Of a stretch of 64,000 bases of DNA, positions 11,655-22,320 are shown piece by piece (the stretch's first letter is position 1; each line of letters starts with the position of its first letter). The notes beneath the pieces were generated by a model. That model was not told where the DNA came from, did no database searches, and saw only the letters and a program-made list of their open reading frames with translations. The stretch covers positions 7,719,303 to 7,783,302 of the forward strand of contig OW203722.1 of assembly GCA_934045075.1 (NCBI GenBank), in the 5' to 3' direction. The position numbers and the translations under genes were made by a program. This DNA comes from Yponomeuta sedellus (taxonomy: Eukaryota > Arthropoda > Insecta > Lepidoptera > Yponomeutidae).

Positions 11655-12256
11655 TTTTTTATTATTATTATTATTAACGTTTATTTCAGACTTTAAATCA
11701 AATCCATATTACAACAGATACACAAATAAAATGTTAGTTACACAGATAATTGCTTACACTATGTTAGTACTTATTATTACTATTTAAATGAATCCTAACC
11801 CAGTGGGTTAGGAAGCGACCGTCAAACCGGTCCGCTATGCACGCCAGGATGCCGTTGCCGCTGGCCCGCAGCCTACTCAGCGCTGAGGCGCAGCGCTTGC
11901 GAAGTGTGGCGTGGAAGCCGTCGACGCGGGCGCTCGCGAACATACTCGACGCACTGCACCAGCGGGGCAGCCGCAACAGCACCCTGAGTGCGTTGTTGTA
12001 TTGGACACGTAGGGCACTTAACGACTTGTGGCTGTATTTAGTCCATAGGCTGCTAGTATATAGTGATGTACAGTATGCCCTAAACAGCGTAATTTTTACC
12101 TCCGCTGTACATCGACTAAACCTACGCGTTACCATGTTCGCTCTGGTTGCCAGTGCCCTCCGCTCCCTTTCTATGTCTAAATCATCCTTCAAATCCTCTG
12201 TAAGGACATGGCCAAGATATAAAGGACTAAATAATTTATTTTTGATTGCCATTTAA
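11655..12256 (-). mobile_element. Non-LTR retrotransposon (LINE), 5'-truncated 3' end
   Basis: The minus strand encodes about 160 residues of the region C-terminal to a LINE reverse transcriptase. Landmarks are LYLGHVLTEDLKDDLDIER near the start, then FRAYCTSLYTSSLW and LRVQYNNALRVLLRLPR. This is the post-fingers segment typical of lepidopteran non-LTR ORF2 proteins. It is followed by a short 3' UTR with AATAAACG and a TAA-repeat/A tail at 11655-11675. The reverse-transcriptase core and endonuclease are absent, so the copy is dead on arrival. It is GC-richer than its surroundings. The exact clade cannot be settled from this piece. Confidence 0.85.
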
Positions 12257-12384
12257 TTACCTTTATCTACTCTGATACTATAGTACAAAGATTATAAAAC
12301 TGAGAACAAAGATTATAAAAGTTCTTATGACAAACATTACGCATAGTCAAAAATAAAAAAATATATAGTACATTACACAACATT

Positions 12385-12660
12385 ACTAGGGTGGTAATAC
12401 AAAGAAAGGCCGAGATCACAGAAGTTTGCGGCCCGAGCTGCAAGCGAGGGACGTAAATATGCGATCGAGAGCTTTCTTTATTACCTCCCGTGTTGTGTAC
12501 ATCTTTTTATGTCTACACTTGGCCAGAAAGCGGCTTTTTCCGTGCGCGCAGCGTGCGAAAAAAGCCACTTTATTGCCAGGTGTGGCATAAAGTTTTATTA
12601 CGATACAGGTCTTGTATGGACACCTGTATCATAATATAACTTTTTAATCATAACGATACA
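12385..12660. repeat. Series of three inverted repeats
   Basis: (1) GGTGGTAATACAAAGAAAG at about 12390 pairs imperfectly with CTTTCTTTATTACCTCCC at about 12473. (2) GGCTTTTTCCGTGCGCG pairs with CGTGCGAAAAAAGCC at 12532-12570. (3) ATTACGATACAGGT pairs with ACACCTGTATCATAAT at 12598-12636. The first pair looks like the ends of a short MITE. No coding signal. Confidence 0.6.
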
Positions 12661-12837
12661 CCTATACAACCTCAAGCTGGACCAAGAAGGTTGAGCCTCT
12701 ACATAAAAAAAAAGGTTCCAATGAACGAGTCCGCGGCGACGCAACACGCATGCGCAATCGATGTTTGCGCCTTGGCGCCAACATTTTACATTTAAAAAAT
12801 CTTTTCAATATTTAAACAAAGTTTGGTTCTGTTTTAA

Positions 12838-12853
12838 CCCTTAAACGCATGAT
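12838..12853 (+). repeat. Left terminal inverted repeat of the piggyBac-like element
   Basis: CCCTTAAACGCATGAT, exact complement of 15404-15419, preceded directly by TTAA. Confidence 0.9.
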
Positions 12854-13089
12854 TTTTATTTTTTTTACTTATAAGTAATTTACTTTTTTACTTATTATAC
12901 TTACTAACTTATATATTTTAATATTGCTTTTTAGGTAGTACTTGGAAAAATATTTAAAAAAAACATGAACATATATATATATTATATATTATTTACATTT
13001 TTCATCATGTAGGATATATCCTACAGTATGCATTCTACAATAATTAAAGTACCTAGCTATATTACATGTAATATAATGAAACTTTTCAC

Positions 13090-14993
13090 TTATATTATTT
13101 TTATGTGATACTCTCTAAAACAATTATTGCGCTTATTATAACATAGTGATACATGACACTTTTTACAAGTAAATTGTGTAAAACCTGTACATTTTGGCAT
13201 TTTGCATCTATTGCTTTTCTCACAAAATATTGGCCAGTGAGCCACTTGGTCAAGCCTAACATCTTTCACAAGTGCCAACTGTGATGCACTTTTAGGACGC
13301 TTCTTCGCCTGTATTTCGTTTTCCAAGAACTACTTGGCCTTCCTCTTTTAGTCTCCTTGGTGGTTTTGCCAAAAAGACAAAGAGTTTCAGCTATCTCCAG
13401 GCGAACTTACACCCAAATTACAAAGTTTGTCGCTGGAGCAATCTGGCTTTGTCGCCGTAATTTTTTTGTAAGATCCAGTAAATTTTCTATTTTTTGTACT
13501 TATGTGGTATCTTCCTATATAACTATGCAGAAGGTCAACTCCACCCATGTGAGAGTTGTAATCTTTGACAACTTGTGGACATGGAATCTGTATTGATTCC
13601 TTTTTTGACTTATCATATCTGTTTATTGTTTGCACTGGCTCTGCTCCTACGTAGGTAGAAAGCAAGGTCACAATTTCGTTGTCTTTCCACATGACCACTG
13701 AGATGTCGGTGCCATCGTGAGTGGTCATGTGTTCATCAAAAGTTCCCCTTGCTATTGTTTTTTTCATGAAGGACTTTTGATCTGGTAATTTGTTACTAGG
13801 CAGTCTATTGGTTTGAACAGTACCAAGACAATGCATTTTTTCTTTATGAAGGAAACTGGCCAGGGGGATAGATGTATAGTAGTTATCAAAATAAATTATG
13901 TGGTTCATATTACGTGGCACCAATCTGACCAGTCTCACCACTACATTACCTGTCAAACCTAGGTCAGGTTCATTTGCTTGTGGGGTGTTGTTTGTTTCGC
14001 TAATGTATATCTCAAATTTATGAGCAAAGCCATAAATGCTGCGCAGTAAGTATAACTTGAACCGCCACTTGTGGGGCTTCTTAGGAAGGTATTGCTTCAA
14101 GTAATATGCAATTTTTGTTGCACACATTTGCTCATCTATTGCTAATCGTTGTTCAAGTGGGAAAAGCGAGAATCTAGTGTTCAGATAATCAACAACTGGT
14201 CTAATTTGATGTAATTTGTCGTGGCGAGGATGGTCAGATGGTAGCATTGAAGCATTATCATTGAAGTGTAACAAACTTTTCAGTTTTTCAAATCTGTTCA
14301 GAGTCATACAAGAGCTGATAGCTGCAAAACCTTATCTTGTTGACCAATATGATCTTATGTTGGGATATTTTATTACAGACATATAGTACAGGATACCTTT
14401 ATAATTTCTTAGCTCTGTGATAATGGTGCAAAAACTGGTATTGGGGTATTTTTGAACTGCATACAAATTTATTTCTTCAACAATTTTGAGCAATATTTCA
14501 TCTGTCACAAAGAATTAAAAAAAATCGTATTTTGTTGTTAGAGAATTGAGCTCCAAGCCATAATCGACCTTTCCAAAAAAATGTACATCACCTTCAGGTA
14601 CATTTATGTCTTTTTTCTTCCACAATAAACCTCTCAAAGCTTGCCGACGAGTCTGAGCATTACAGGATACATTTGAGTTGCATACTATCCAGATTCTTGA
14701 AGGTCTGTTACCAGCGGAGGATCTTCAACATTAGCACTGGAAGATGGTACATCTTCAGAAGGCTGCTCCAAAGATGAAGCGACGTCATCCTCTATGATTG
14801 GAGAACCCTCTTCATTTCCTTGCTCAAGATCATGAAGCAATTCCGATCTATCTCTGTAGAAGTGGACTTCATCATCAATTTCTCCATTTTCGATCGATTC
14901 ATTTCCATCATCCGATTCATTGCAGTCTAAATATTCAATAAAACTCGCTATCTGGTCATCAGAACCGATCCACGTCCGATTATCCATCTGCAA
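13090..14993 (-). pseudogene. piggyBac-like transposase (PGBD family), disrupted
   Basis: Three minus-strand pieces remain. 14993-14685 is an acidic N-terminus (DDQIASFIEYLDCNESDD). 14307-13387 is the DDE core with the three expected acidic positions: AIDEQMCATK, IIYFDNYYTSIPLA and YNSHMGGVDLLHS. 13326-13090 is the C-terminal cysteine-rich domain (CKMPKCTGFTQFTCKKC, then LCYN and NNCF). Between them are an in-frame stop at about 14683, further breaks up to 14307, and a frameshift or deletion near 13500 before the C-terminal domain. The catalytic aspartates survive, but no full protein can be made. Function is cut-and-paste transposition in the nucleus, inferred from the family. Confidence 0.9.
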
Positions 14994-15403
14994 AAGTATT
15001 TAACTTAGTTTCAATAGTTTTTTCCTAAATGCATACTGTAGGATATAAACTACAAGGGAAAAAACGGATAATTTGGCAATTTACCGACGCGATCCGGCAC
15101 ATTTCTTACTTTTTCTTAGTTTTCTAGATAGTAACCCAATATATTTATCATAACTTACCTTGAAAAAAGAAATCAAATCTGCTTTGAAAAACTGCTCACC
15201 GAACTAATTTGTAATATTTGTATTCACCTTCGCGCGGAAATTTTAAATCTGTCATATTCAAATAAACGCAGTGTTCAGGGCTACCAACCCCGAAAAAACA
15301 AAAAGAGGGTTCGTTTTCTAATAACACAGATTAAGTTTATTTTTTTAATTTGCCATGGTTGTTTTCATACAGCCAAAAAAAATTAATGTAGTCTGCATCC
15401 TAC

Positions 15404-15419
15404 ATCATGCGTTTAAGGG
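15404..15419 (-). repeat. Right terminal inverted repeat of the piggyBac-like element
   Basis: Exact complement of 12838-12853. The next four bases are TATT rather than TTAA. Confidence 0.9.
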
Positions 15420-15590
15420 TATTATTTTATGTAGGTATTATGTATGAGAGTAGATAAAGTAGTGTATGACGCTGTACATAACTTGGTCTTATAACACTTG
15501 TGTGATACTTAAAACACACTGGTGTTATAAGAACCCTTATTATGCAACAGTATCATAAACTACTATAATATACTTTATTAAAGTAAATCA

Positions 15591-15690
15591 TCATCATCAT
15601 CAACCCATTACGTCCCCACCGAGGGGCACGGGTCTCTTCCCTAAGGAAGGTATAGGCCATACACCACTACGGGGACAAGTCCGGATTGGT
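15591..15690 (-). repeat. FamA 3' end with GAT tail
   Basis: Read on the minus strand, the copy ends in ACGTAATGGGTTGATGATGA, showing the GAT-repeat tail of the family. Only about 90 bp of the body is kept, so the copy is strongly 5'-truncated. Confidence 0.65.
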
Positions 15691-16202
15691 GTAGTAGGTA
15701 AATGTATCTAACTACTAAAGTAACCTATACCTATTTCTAAAATGAATTTTAATAATCGTTTTATTTCCAGCGCCAAAGAAATATACTACTCCATACAAAC
15801 AAGGCACTGAAAGGCGTATTCGTAGTCTCGTTTCATCTTCACAAGCTTCCATAAGGGTTAGTTGGCATTTTTAAAACTTATGAGGGTGATACCAGTCTAT
15901 TGAGCCTTACTCAAATATGTTTTTAGCAAATCCGGTTCGTATATTGTAGTAAAAGTATATAGGTATATGTTATTATGGAAACAAATTAGTCTTCGAACCA
16001 CTTTAGAACAAAAATCCCTTGATCCAAAAATATGTAAGTTATCCCTTTAAATAACCAATCAGAAATAATATCTTTAAGAAACGTTAATTAGCATTTCTCA
16101 CTAAATAATCACGATTAGACCCGTTTAATATGTAACTATAAACTTTTTTTTTTAAATAATGTTACCTTTCGTAATAATAATTGAAACATGGTTGTTTCAT
16201 TT
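15691..16202. other. No gene seen
   Basis: AT-rich and unassigned. Confidence 0.45.
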
Positions 16203-16592
16203 TTTTAACCGACTTCAAAAGGAGGAGGTTATTATTCCGACGCGTGCATTACTTTTTTTTAATTAATAGATAGATAGATAGAGAACATAATATTATTGCA
16301 CAGCCAAAAACAAAAAAATAATCTACAATATTTACTTTCGGTTTCTCGTGTCCTTACAGTCTGTTTTTTTTTATTTGCATTTTCGCCAACTGACAACTGC
16401 GACCAGTAGATTAACAGGTTGTTGTTATACGAGAAACCGGAAATAACCACCTCTTGTCTTAATATTTCTTTGCGCTTGAAATGACCAATCCGCGTTGGGA
16501 ACAAGTAATGATTACTTGTTCGCATACTCTCTCTCTCTCTTTCTCCGTGAGAAGGCTTGCAGTTGAACTAATATAGGATGCTTATATTATGT
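16203..16592. other. Old dispersed repeat end plus CT-rich run; no gene
   Basis: TTAACCGACTTCAAAAGGAG at 16206 is a string I recall as common in insect interspersed repeats, and a related complement (CCTTTTTTCAAGTCGGTTAT) is at 28770-28790. A short CT repeat lies at 16527-16545. The open minus-strand stretch here shows no motif. Confidence 0.35.
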
Positions 16593-16596
16593 ATCA

Positions 16597-16690
16597 CTAG
16601 CTGATGTGTCCGCGACTTTGTCCGCTTGGGGTTCGTGTAAAAAGTTGCCTAGGTCTAATTAGGATACAATCTATCTCTATACAAAAACAT
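16597..16690 (+). repeat. RepD 5' fragment
   Basis: CTAGCTGATGTGTCCGCGAC, then TTTGTCCGC and CTATCTCTATAC. It resembles the start of the repeat seen at 42972-43134 (CTAGCTGTGCCCCGCGG). Confidence 0.4.
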
Positions 16691-16792
16691 CAAAAGGTTT
16701 ATCTGTTTGAGCAAACATTTTTTTTTTACAATCAGATTGGATTTCCTTCACTTCTTAGCTCTGAAATTATAAAACAAAATAATATAAAAGAA

Positions 16793-16885
16793 CATAACAT
16801 AACGTCACGCCTGTATCTCAGAGAGGTAGGCAGAGAGAACGGACTGCCACTTACCACGATCCTGACAAATCACCTTCAAGGAGGA
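16793..16885. repeat. FamB copy
   Basis: CATAACGTCACGCCTGTATC, then TAGGCAGAGAGAACGGACTG and CGATCCTGACAAATCACC, in the same order as in the 2256 copy. Confidence 0.7.
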
Positions 16886-17247
16886 ACTATATGTTACAGA
16901 AATTATGCTGAAAACACCTCATCCAAACGAGGCACAAGTGTAGCTCCCTTCATCTTCATAAGCAAACAAATATGGCTCTTCCTGAATAGTGAAAAGGGCT
17001 GAGACTTAAACAGAACTCGCTTTATTTTGGAGCCATTGGACGGATTTGAATAGCCTGAAATAGGCAGAACATATTTTTGGTTACTGAGCCTTCCAGACTT
17101 GGGAAACATTATTAGTTATTTTGGGGATGGATGATTCTGTACGGTTTCGGGAAAAGTTTCGTTGTTACTGTAGAGGTTCACCCCCTGTTTCAACACTAAT
17201 AATCCGTTACTGTTAACAGCTGTTATTCACACGTTATCGTTATCGAA
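16886..17247. other. No gene seen
   Basis: Short overlapping open stretches on both strands without motifs. Confidence 0.4.
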
Positions 17248-17281
17248 CCTTGTATGTCCCCACTGCAGGGGCTCGGGTCTC
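17248..17281 (-). repeat. FamA 3'-terminal fragment joined to SINE-3
   Basis: About 34 bp of the FamA end (complement of CCCCTGCAGTGGGGACATAC) run directly into a SINE-3 3' end at 17282. Confidence 0.6.
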
Positions 17282-17570
17282 TCCACTCACACCAGATGGG
17301 TGAATGGACCACTCTTACGCTGTAGTGCCTGGGACATGGTTTTATAGATGATGTAGGCTTGCCCAGCACCTATACCATCCTGACAGCTTAGTCGGCCTAG
17401 CCTACAGGAATACGTGCGGAGCCAACAAACCGCGGGTTTCCTCACGATGTTTTCCTTCACGGTTAGCGTGTGGTATTGCGACTAAAAATTCGCAAATGTA
17501 CGTAACTTTGAAATTAAACAAAGTCAGTGGTACATGCCCGCACTCGGGATCGATTCTGGGGCTCTCGCCA
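17282..17570 (-). mobile_element. SINE-3 copy
   Basis: It holds the family 3' part (complement of CACTCACACCAGATGGGTGA), the GGATGGTATAGGTGCTGGGC block, the core around GGTTTCCTCACGATGTTTTC (antisense) and the tRNA-like B box near GGATCGATTC. The A box is lost. Confidence 0.75.
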
Positions 17571-18182
17571 TTTTATTAGATTGCACTATATATGTGGCCA
17601 AAAATTACATACCAGTGTGTAGTTCTAACCTAGTAACAGATTACACATTATCAGTACTTCTATTATGGAGAAGAAGGCTGGACTCTAAGTAAACGGTTGG
17701 AAGCGTTTGAAACCCAGACTGTGCGAAAAGCTGAAGTTATCATGGTTGTATAGAGTAACACGGTTTCGCAAAGAATGAACAAAAAATTACAGCTCTTAAA
17801 GACCATAAAACGGAGAAATTGTCAATACTTCATAATTATCATGTGCAGTCACAAAGACAATCTGCCGCAACTCATCTGCAAGGAAATTAGATTTTGCCTT
17901 GTAGAATTAGTTGCAGCAGATTGTTTTATTGCACAAAGGACACGGTTGCAGAAAAACATCGTTGCCCCAAAATCCTGCAGAGTGGTTAAACACGAGAAAC
18001 GTAAGACTTTTGCAAGCCGCAATATCAAGGAACAAAGAAGACACAATAACAGCCGACCTCCGATGCGAGATAGCACCAAAACAAGAAGAGAAACAGGTTG
18101 TAAAAAATGCAATTAACGTGTTATTTTTTACAAAAAAAAATATTATTATTTGTTACTTATATATTATAATATACTATATTTG
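17571..18182. other. No supported gene
   Basis: Overlapping open stretches on both strands at 17775-18201 mirror each other. None shows a motif, and I treat them as chance. Confidence 0.4.
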
Positions 18183-18427
18183 CTGTGTGGTGTCGGCCTA
18201 GAGAATAGCACCAACCCAATTCTTCCCGCGGGTGTCGAAAAAGGCGACTAAGGGGCACAAACTGGGGGGTGAGCAGCAGCGCCCCCTGCAGTACAATTCC
18301 ACCGAACCGCGATCCCCAACCCGCATGCCTAGCGTGGGGATTATGGGCATGATAATATGATAGCACAACGTGGCGCTCTTTAGGGGAGGTCTATGTCCAG
18401 CAGTGGACTAGTATAGCCTGACGATGA
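18183..18427 (+). repeat. Longer R83-family retroposon copy
   Basis: The copy starts before CCCGCGGGTGTCGAAAAAGG and carries GCGACTAAGG and GCATGCCTAGCGTGGGGATT blocks. It ends with GGTCTATGTCCAGCAGTGGA and TATAGCCTGACGATGAC. The last 60 bp match the satellite unit. The 5' part resembles a lepidopteran non-LTR/RTE-type repeat from memory. Confidence 0.6.
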
Positions 18428-18493
18428 CTTATTGCATCACAGACGCCACCCTTACAGGTCTTCCACCTAATATAAACTAGAGACATACTTTGT

Positions 18494-18702
18494 ACACGGT
18501 AAGCTGTTGCTGCCGGCTGTCATGTACTGGCAGTCGCTAAGATCGGTCAGAGGGCTTATGGGCGGCTTCATAACTTCTGACAGCAAGGCCGGGCACTGCC
18601 TCCACCCGGACTTGGCCCCCGTGGTGGAGTGTGGCCTAACCTTCCTACGATGCAGGAAGAGACCCGTGTCCCAGCAGTGTGGACATAAAAAGGGTTGATA
18701 CC
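18494..18702 (+). repeat. FamA copy, 5'-truncated
   Basis: It begins in the middle of the family (GCCGGCTGTCATGTACTGGC) and runs to the intact 3' end GGACATAAAAAGGGTTGATA. Confidence 0.75.
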
Positions 18703-19825
18703 ATACCAAGATGCCATACTTTGTTAGCATAAATATATTCCTCATAGTAGCTTGCTATGAGAAAGATGTGCTAGCTTTTCTGAGCGTACCTTCACAAAAC
18801 AACGCTCAAGTTTAGAAATTGCCACTCTCATCTCTTACCAACATTTATTTGCGACTGTTTATTATTGCTTGTTTATTATTGACTTTATTATTGCATTAGG
18901 TAACTGTATGGATCACTTTGCGACGCCCCTGGGATAATCCCGTGACGCCCCAGGGCGCCGCGACACACAGTTCAAGAAGCCGTGAGTTATACACAACGTG
19001 TTCCTGAAGTAATGCAAATAATTAAAGCCTATATCAATATCACTACATCAATAATAATTAAAGCCTATGTCAATATCGATAATTATTGTTTTTATTAAAT
19101 CTTTACTTTAGGACATCGATATAAAAATAAAAATCCATAATTGGCGGCATGTACAAACTATTAATATCTATTGTTTATTGTATTGGTGTGGATATCTGTC
19201 TATAAATTGAGATTTTTTTTCTTTCTCAATAGAATTGATACGAGGAGATAATTTTTCCATTCGTTGCGCTAGTTATCACCCCGAACTCCCGGAGCGCCTT
19301 AAACCACCTAAGCAGTAGTATCTACGAGTACGTACTAATACCTGAGCAGATGGGTTTCTAAGCCCACACTAGGTCTCACTCATGCATTAATGGTAGGTAC
19401 AAAATGCGTATGTACCTGCAAGAATTTAGAAGGGCGTTTGCAATGTTTGAGTTCCTTTCACTCAAGCGAGACGGCACGCTTGGTTCACGTATAGTAGGCT
19501 CTACATAAGCAGGTATTCTATTTAAGCACCTACTTATTACTTAATACAGGTTCTGCTGTAATACAATATTTTAACCACCACTTCGTTGAATGTAATAGTT
19601 TTACATAGGTATGCAATTAAAAACTCGCTCTTAACTCATATATGACTTGGTTTGCATAAATTGTAATAACTAATTACTAACCATCAATGTGCATAATTTC
19701 CCCTTTGTACGAAGGTATGTCTTTAAAATTATAATGCGAAATTCTTAGATACTTACACAGCTGAGAGATAGGAAGACGGAAGCAGGTATCTAATCAGGCC
19801 GAGACTGGTCTGCTGTTTGTATATA
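18703..19825. other. No gene seen; one GC-rich repeat-like patch
   Basis: 18918-18995 contains GACGCCCCTGGGATAATCCC and CGCCGCGACACACAGTTC, which look like old repeat debris. The rest is AT-rich and unassigned. Confidence 0.4.
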
Positions 19826-20011
19826 TTTTTTTAATGCACTAACCCGTGCTAAGGACAATTTTAAAAACCTATTTAGAGGCTAAAAATTCCACCCATGCCG
19901 GGATTCGAACCCGCGACCTCTGGCTATCCGTGCCAGCGCTGTGTCCAACTGAGCTAATGGGCGACTCACCGGCATGGGTGGAATTTTTAGCCTCTGAATA
20001 GGTTTTTTAAA
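19826..20011 (-). mobile_element. SINE-1 copy with an inverted partial copy at its 5' end
   Basis: 19826-19962 is a complete minus-strand SINE-1: A box TAGCTCAGTTGG, B box GGGTTCGAATCCC, body GGTGGAATTTTTAGCC, tail GTCCTTAGCACGGGTTAGTG. From 19971 the body is repeated on the plus strand (GGCATGGGTGGAATTTTTAG), so the locus is a head-to-head palindrome of about 185 bp. Confidence 0.85.
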
Positions 20012-20331
20012 ATCGATCTGCTGTCGTTTTGTTGAATTTGTACCTACTAGTAAGTTCCAGGAAATCTTCTTATCATCAGCTACATTAAGAGAAATTGATG
20101 TCTTTCTGATTACTACCTAAACAAATATTGAATTTTAAATCATAATTTTTCTCGTACTTACTTTATTTATTTTTTATTCACTATGTTAAGTTAGGCTAGT
20201 TTACAGGTCCATTAATATATTATTCATTAATTAATAAAAGGCATTACACAGTCTGAAAATTCGCACAAAGCTTCGTCATAAAAACTATCACAATAAACAA
20301 TAAAATAAAAAAAATAAAAAATCAAACTTAA
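20012..20331. other. No gene seen; A-rich DNA
   Basis: Contains the A/T-rich stretch that would be the 3' UTR of the remnant at 20332-20526. Confidence 0.4.
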
Positions 20332-20526
20332 TTAATCAAAAATACCGCCCCGGGACACACCCGACCCAAAAGTTCCCATGACGCTAGCAGCATTACCTCG
20401 TTGCACCGCCAGGGAGATCCTTTGCATCAGGTATGCCCCGGAACGAACGTCATACCCCCGACTCCTCAGGCGCCGACCGATCTCCCGAATTTTCTCGTTG
20501 TTTTTTTTAGTTCGGTAACAGAAGAG
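20332..20526 (-). pseudogene. GC-rich coding remnant, 64 codons to a stop
   Basis: On the minus strand 64 codons are open to a TAA at 20332-20334. Residues include EKIREIGRRLRSRGYDVRSG, YLMQRISLAVQRGNAASVMG and the C-terminal GVSRGGIFD. GC content is far above the flanks, and an A/T-rich tail follows. An in-frame stop lies just upstream, and no splice acceptor was identified. The string QRGNAAS is one I associate with C-termini of proteins encoded by lepidopteran retroelements, but I cannot name the family with confidence. It could instead be a terminal exon of a host gene. Confidence 0.45.
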
Positions 20527-20658
20527 TTAACCCACAATTAAAAATGAAATTCGGATTTTCAAATGGGGGAAATCATCTTATTGTACAGAGTGTGAAAAAA
20601 ATCCTTATAAATTAATATACATAAGGATTTTTTCTAGGAAAGTTTTTATGTAGCCTTA

Positions 20659-20702
20659 AACGTCCCACTGCATGGCACAGGCCTTCTCTCAGAGCGAGAG
20701 TA
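20659..20702 (-). mobile_element. FamC 3'-terminal fragment
   Basis: CGTCCCACTGCATGGCACAG then GCCTTCTCTCAGAG: the antisense of the FamC tail. Confidence 0.55.
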
Positions 20703-21772
20703 TGGGATATTTGTATACAATATAGAGGCTACTGTAAATCATGATTTCTGTGTCATCAAGTCTTAAAGACTCGAAGATCGATGTCTTTTTAGTGTTTCGT
20801 ACATGGAGGCTACCAACGGGATTACCTATACCTGTACCAATGTGCCTATCATGTATTTCTGCATGTCCGTATGTATGCATGTATGTGCATAATTACGTTT
20901 GTCGGTCTATCACAGAATTCTATGTGTTACAAAGACGGCTTAACAAAGAAGAAAAAAAATGTAAATCTTTTTTTTACTTGATTTATTTTACCCATATGAA
21001 AAAGTCTTATAGATTTTTGTTATTGCGGTATCGTAAAAGTGTTAAAATTTATTTAAAACTTAAAACTGGCGTAGCTACTTCTAGTGTAGTAAGTTACAAA
21101 AATAAAGTTTTGGTCGACCTCCCACTGAGGGCCTGGAACTGAATCAAGATACTCGACCGCTACGATTGGCAATAAGTAAGTATTCCGGAAACAAATTGGA
21201 ACAATAGGTACGTTGTTCGTTAACATCAATTTATTATACTATTGAGCATTCTATTTACCAGAAATGAGTTTGAGCGGACGACAAGCTACTCCCACGAAGA
21301 CGACGACGACGTGGTGAGGTAGAATAATAGAAAAACTGAATTTAATAGGTTTTTCAAAAAGGTCTCAAGGGATGAAATTTAGAACTGTGATCTTAACCTG
21401 GGTCAAGGGATCTTAGCCTGGATATAATTTCCACTACTTCTGCCCCTATTCTATTTAAAATGACCGGTTTAGCCTAAAATGAATAGGTATTTTACAAAGT
21501 TGGTTTCGTTTCGATAACGATACTATACCTTATCTATGGACGTTCCGGACGCACAGCATGAGCGAAACGAAATTGACAGCTTAGTTGAACAATGATGCGC
21601 AGTATTGCCATGCTATGACAATTACCGTGTTTTAAGAATTCATAAATTTGTTTATATAACAGATACAGAAAATATAAAAAAATAAATTACATTAATTTGT
21701 ATAAAGATAATCTCAAACATTAATTTATATTTATATAGGTACACCTACATGTGTCTTTAAGTATCCTGTAAG
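20703..21772. other. No supported gene
   Basis: An open plus-strand stretch of 133 codons at 20741-21142 has no motif and is Tyr/Cys/Lys-rich, as expected from AT-rich non-coding DNA. Confidence 0.4.
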
Positions 21773-21921
21773 TACCCCATTGCGGGGCACTGACCGTCTC
21801 TCAGAGAGAGATTATGGCTTAATCGCCACCGCGCCTAAAGCGAATTGGCGATTTCAAGAGCTGGGATATTTGAACACCTCAGACACTCAAGTTTCATCAA
21901 CGGTGTTTTCCATCACTTTTT
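21773..21921 (-). mobile_element. FamC copy
   Basis: Antisense tail CCCATTGCGGGGCACTGACC, then CTCTCAGAGAGAG, GCTTAATCGCCACCG, CGAATTGGCGATTTCAAG and a diverged core GGTGTTTTCCATCAC. Confidence 0.6.
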
Positions 21922-22164
21922 AAAATAAAAAGTAATATTTTCTAAGTAATTCATTGAGAAAAATTATTTCCATGAAAGCATAACACTTTTACTTCACTTT
22001 TTCCCCAGAAGAGCGAGCGAATGCAGCAGAGCTTCAATTTCACGGGTACAAAAGTGGTATAAAGTTTCGCGTATACTTTTTAATACTAATTTACACAGTG
22101 GGTACAAAATACAAATTACATTTTTCTACAGAAAATGGTAGACTTTCACCCACCCATCACGACT

Positions 22165-22320
22165 TTTTAGGGTTCCGTAGTGGACAAGGAACCCGTATAG
22201 TTTCGCCATGTCCACCTGTCTGTTCGTCTGTCTATCCGTCCGCGTCCGTCCGTCCGCGGCCTACCTTAGGGACGATTAGTATGAGAAAGTTGAAATTTGG
22301 CATGAATCTACATTAATCAC
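22165..22320 (+). repeat. RepE dispersed repeat
   Basis: AGGGTTCCGTAGTGGACAAG, GAACCCGTATAGTTTCGCCA, several CTGTC/CCGTC steps and GAAAGTTGAAATTTGGCATG. The first two blocks recur at 34792. From memory this is a very common insect repeat end. Confidence 0.55.

Larger units (their letters stand above)
12838..15419 (-). mobile_element. piggyBac-like DNA transposon, complete in length but inactive
   Basis: A 2,582-bp element bounded by perfect 16-bp terminal inverted repeats CCCTTAAACGCATGAT (12838-12853 and 15404-15419). The left end follows TTAA at 12834-12837, the target family for piggyBac. The right flank reads TATT, so the duplication is mutated, or the TTAA inside the repeat end was used. 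A second 19-bp inverted pair, ATATCCTACAGTATGCATT, lies at 13016-13034 and 15028-15046. It encodes a broken transposase on the minus strand. Confidence 0.9.

Noticed and set aside
11837..12256. 139-codon plus-strand open stretch
   Set aside because: Mirror of the LINE ORF2 fragment on the minus strand, where the motifs are.
13357..13596. Plus-strand open stretch over the piggyBac-like element
   Set aside because: It is the antisense shadow of the transposase coding region and has no motif of its own.
17775..18201. Overlapping open stretches on both strands
   Set aside because: No motif and mutually mirroring; consistent with chance in moderately GC-rich DNA.
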